Positions 62,233 through 64,000 of a stretch of 64,000 bases of DNA are shown piece by piece. Where the stretch lies: NCBI GenBank assembly GCA_029263795.1, contig JAJUFI010000001.1:1-64000 (forward strand), in the 5' to 3' direction. The DNA comes from Alcaligenaceae bacterium (GTDB lineage: Bacteria > Pseudomonadota > Gammaproteobacteria > Burkholderiales > Burkholderiaceae_B). The notes below the pieces were generated by a model. The model searched no databases. It saw only the letters and a list, made by a program, of their open reading frames with translations, and was not told the origin of the DNA. The translations under genes and the position numbers were made by a program. Position 1 is the first letter of the stretch; each line of letters starts with the position of its first letter.

Positions 62233-62341
62233 GTGTTCAAAGCGAGGTCGCACCGTTGGATTTGTGCACTTGAAACACTGCGGGATGCCGCGGTGTGCTT
62301 ACAATAGGCGCCTGCCGGAGTTCTCTACAGGGTTGGCGTTC

Positions 62342-63085
62342 GTGGCATTGAGCAGGGTGTTAGCAAAGTGGCCGGAAAGCAGGTATCGCCTGCAGTTCAT
62401 GTTGGGCCTGCGGGATGCCGTTCCGGCACTCATCGCGACGGGAACCTGGGGGCTGGTCACTGGCATCGCCATCGTCAAGTCGGGGCTCAGTGAAACAATG
62501 GCCACGCTGATGACCCTGCTGGTGTATGCAGGGTCTGCTCAGCTCACGGCCCTGCCACTGATCAAGGACGCCGTGCCACTGTGGCTGATCTTCGCTGCCG
62601 GCCTCGTGGTCAACATCAGGTTCCTGATTTTCGGGGCGGCCCTGCAACCATTCTTCCGCCACCTGAGCTGGCCCAAGCGGCTGGGTGTGGGCTTTTTTTC
62701 CACCGATATCGGCTTCGTACTCTTCATGGGCCGCTATGGCGAGGCGAAGCGTCGCCCGGATCCGCGCCACCTGTGGTATTTCCTGGGCATCATAGCTCCA
62801 GGCTGGCTGGTGTGGAATGCCTGTTCCATCGTCGGCATCTTTTTGGCGGGGGCCATCCCCACATCGTGGTCGCTTGAATTCGCGGCCGTCCTTGCCTTGC
62901 TTTCGGTTGTGATTCCCCTGGTCAGTACGCGCCCGGTTGCGTTCTGCATTCTGGTGGCGGCGAGTGTGGCCTGGGTAGGCCAGCCGCTGCCGCTGCGCCT
63001 GGGGCTGGCCGCTGCCGTGGTTTCGGGCATTGCAGCGGGCGTGATCAGTGAGCGCTTGAGCAAGGATGCGAAAAGGGCATCGTGA
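62342..63085 (+). CDS. azlC: AzlC-family branched-chain amino acid exporter subunit
   Basis: LGLRDAVPALIATGTWGLVTGIAIVKSGLSETMATLMTLLVYAGSAQLTALPLI; start uncertain (GTG 62342 or ATG 62399). Confidence 0.88.
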   Translation: MALSRVLAKWPESRYRLQFMLGLRDAVPALIATGTWGLVTGIAIVKSGLSETMATLMTLLVYAGSAQLTALPLIKDAVPLWLIFAAGLVVNIRFLIFGAALQPFFRHLSWPKRLGVGFFSTDIGFVLFMGRYGEAKRRPDPRHLWYFLGIIAPGWLVWNACSIVGIFLAGAIPTSWSLEFAAVLALLSVVIPLVSTRPVAFCILVAASVAWVGQPLPLRLGLAAAVVSGIAAGVISERLSKDAKRAS

Positions 63086-63417
63086 TGAGTGACGGCAATT
63101 GGTATGTTCTTGGTGCGATTCTTGTCCTGGCCGTCTGCAGCCTGCTGACGCGCACCGGCTACATGGTTTTTGGTGACTACCTGCCCTTGCCGGAAGGTCT
63201 GCGGCGCGCCCTGCGCTATGCGCCGGCGGCCGCGCTGGTTGGAATCATTGTGCCCGAGGTGCTGCCGTGGCAGCCTGGCTCGCTGCCCAGCCTCGATGCC
63301 AAGGCCGTGGCTGCGGCCATAGCCATTCTGGTTTACTGGAAGACACGGAACAGCCTGTACGTGATCATTGGCGGCATGCTCGCCTTCTGGTTGATTCGCC
63401 CCTGGTGGCCATTCTGA
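63082..63417 (+). CDS. azlD: AzlD-domain protein
   Basis: Small multi-TM protein overlapping azlC by 4 bp; LTRTGYMVFGDYLPLPEGLRRALRYAPAAALVGIIVPEVL. Confidence 0.88.
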   Translation: MMSDGNWYVLGAILVLAVCSLLTRTGYMVFGDYLPLPEGLRRALRYAPAAALVGIIVPEVLPWQPGSLPSLDAKAVAAAIAILVYWKTRNSLYVIIGGMLAFWLIRPWWPF

Positions 63418-63547
63418 ATGCCACCTAGGAAAGGGTTTTGCAAGCGGTGTCGCGGCCTGGCCACGAGGCAGGCGCGGAAGTGCGTTAAAATCAATACGTT
63501 AACGACGCCGTCGCAAGCAGTACCCAGCGAGGCAAGCACACTTCTAA

Positions 63548-64000
63548 ATGACAGATTCCACCAATACCCAGCAAGAGTCCATTGCCACTTTCCCTGAGTT
63601 CGGCCTGCATCCCAGCCTTCTGAAGGCCATCGCCGAAACCGGTTATACATCGCCCACGCCCATTCAGGCTGCGGCCATCCCGCTTGTCCTGGATGGCCGT
63701 GATGTCATGGGCGCCGCCCAGACAGGCACGGGGAAAACGGCCGCATTCACCCTGCCCATCCTTCACCGGCTCATGCCGTTGGCCAATACCAGCGCATCGC
63801 CGGCGCGTCACCCGCTGCGGGCGCTGATTCTCGCTCCCACCCGTGAACTGGCCGATCAGGTCTATCAGAGTGTGGCACAGTACAGCAAGCATACGCCGTT
63901 GCGCAGTACCGTTGTCTTCGGCGGCGTCGATATCGGCCCCCAGCGTGAGGCCTTGCGGCGCGGCTGTGAGATTCTTGTCGCCACACCTGGTCGCCTGCTC
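63548..64000 (+). CDS. DEAD-box RNA helicase RhlE-like (truncated by window end)
   Basis: FPEFGLHPSLLKAIAETGYTSPTPIQAAAIPLVLDGRDVMGAAQTGTGKTAAF. Confidence 0.92.
   Translation, partial: MTDSTNTQQESIATFPEFGLHPSLLKAIAETGYTSPTPIQAAAIPLVLDGRDVMGAAQTGTGKTAAFTLPILHRLMPLANTSASPARHPLRALILAPTRELADQVYQSVAQYSKHTPLRSTVVFGGVDIGPQREALRRGCEILVATPGRLL

Overview
64 kb of a GC-rich chromosome that looks like a Burkholderiales/Alcaligenaceae-type betaproteobacterium, judged from gene content and order only. It is densely coding and mostly housekeeping: tkt-gap-pgk...fba-purC-purE-purK-tsaC, gcdH, a LysR-ggt pair, purU, pdxH, tcdA, a double-length uvrA, ettA, dgt, glnS-minC-minD-minE, a RisA/RisS (OmpR/EnvZ)-like two-component system, recQ, ruvB, ruvA-ruvC-purH-fis-dusB, a ubiH-like gene, ilvE, azlCD and the start of an rhlE-like helicase gene. 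I found no mobile elements, CRISPR arrays, rRNAs or tRNAs. The strongest unusual signals are: (1) a cytochrome-bd-like CydA/CydB pair whose CydA homolog has lost every heme-ligand and conserved acidic position I could align; (2) a ~237-nt multi-hairpin 5' leader with candidate uORFs and mutually exclusive Shine-Dalgarno-sequestering pairings, upstream of a stand-alone MgtC-C-terminal-like domain gene; (3) an unannotated 42-aa very basic ORF with its own promoter and a strong terminator, divergent from a four-ATPase tandem UvrA; (4) a three-heptamer alternating palindromic operator (CAAGGTC-a-GACCTTG-a-CAAGGTC) between ilvE and azlCD; and (5) a CTGT-N8-ACAG LexA-type box immediately upstream of ruvB. 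All protein assignments are motif recognition by eye; no database search was run.
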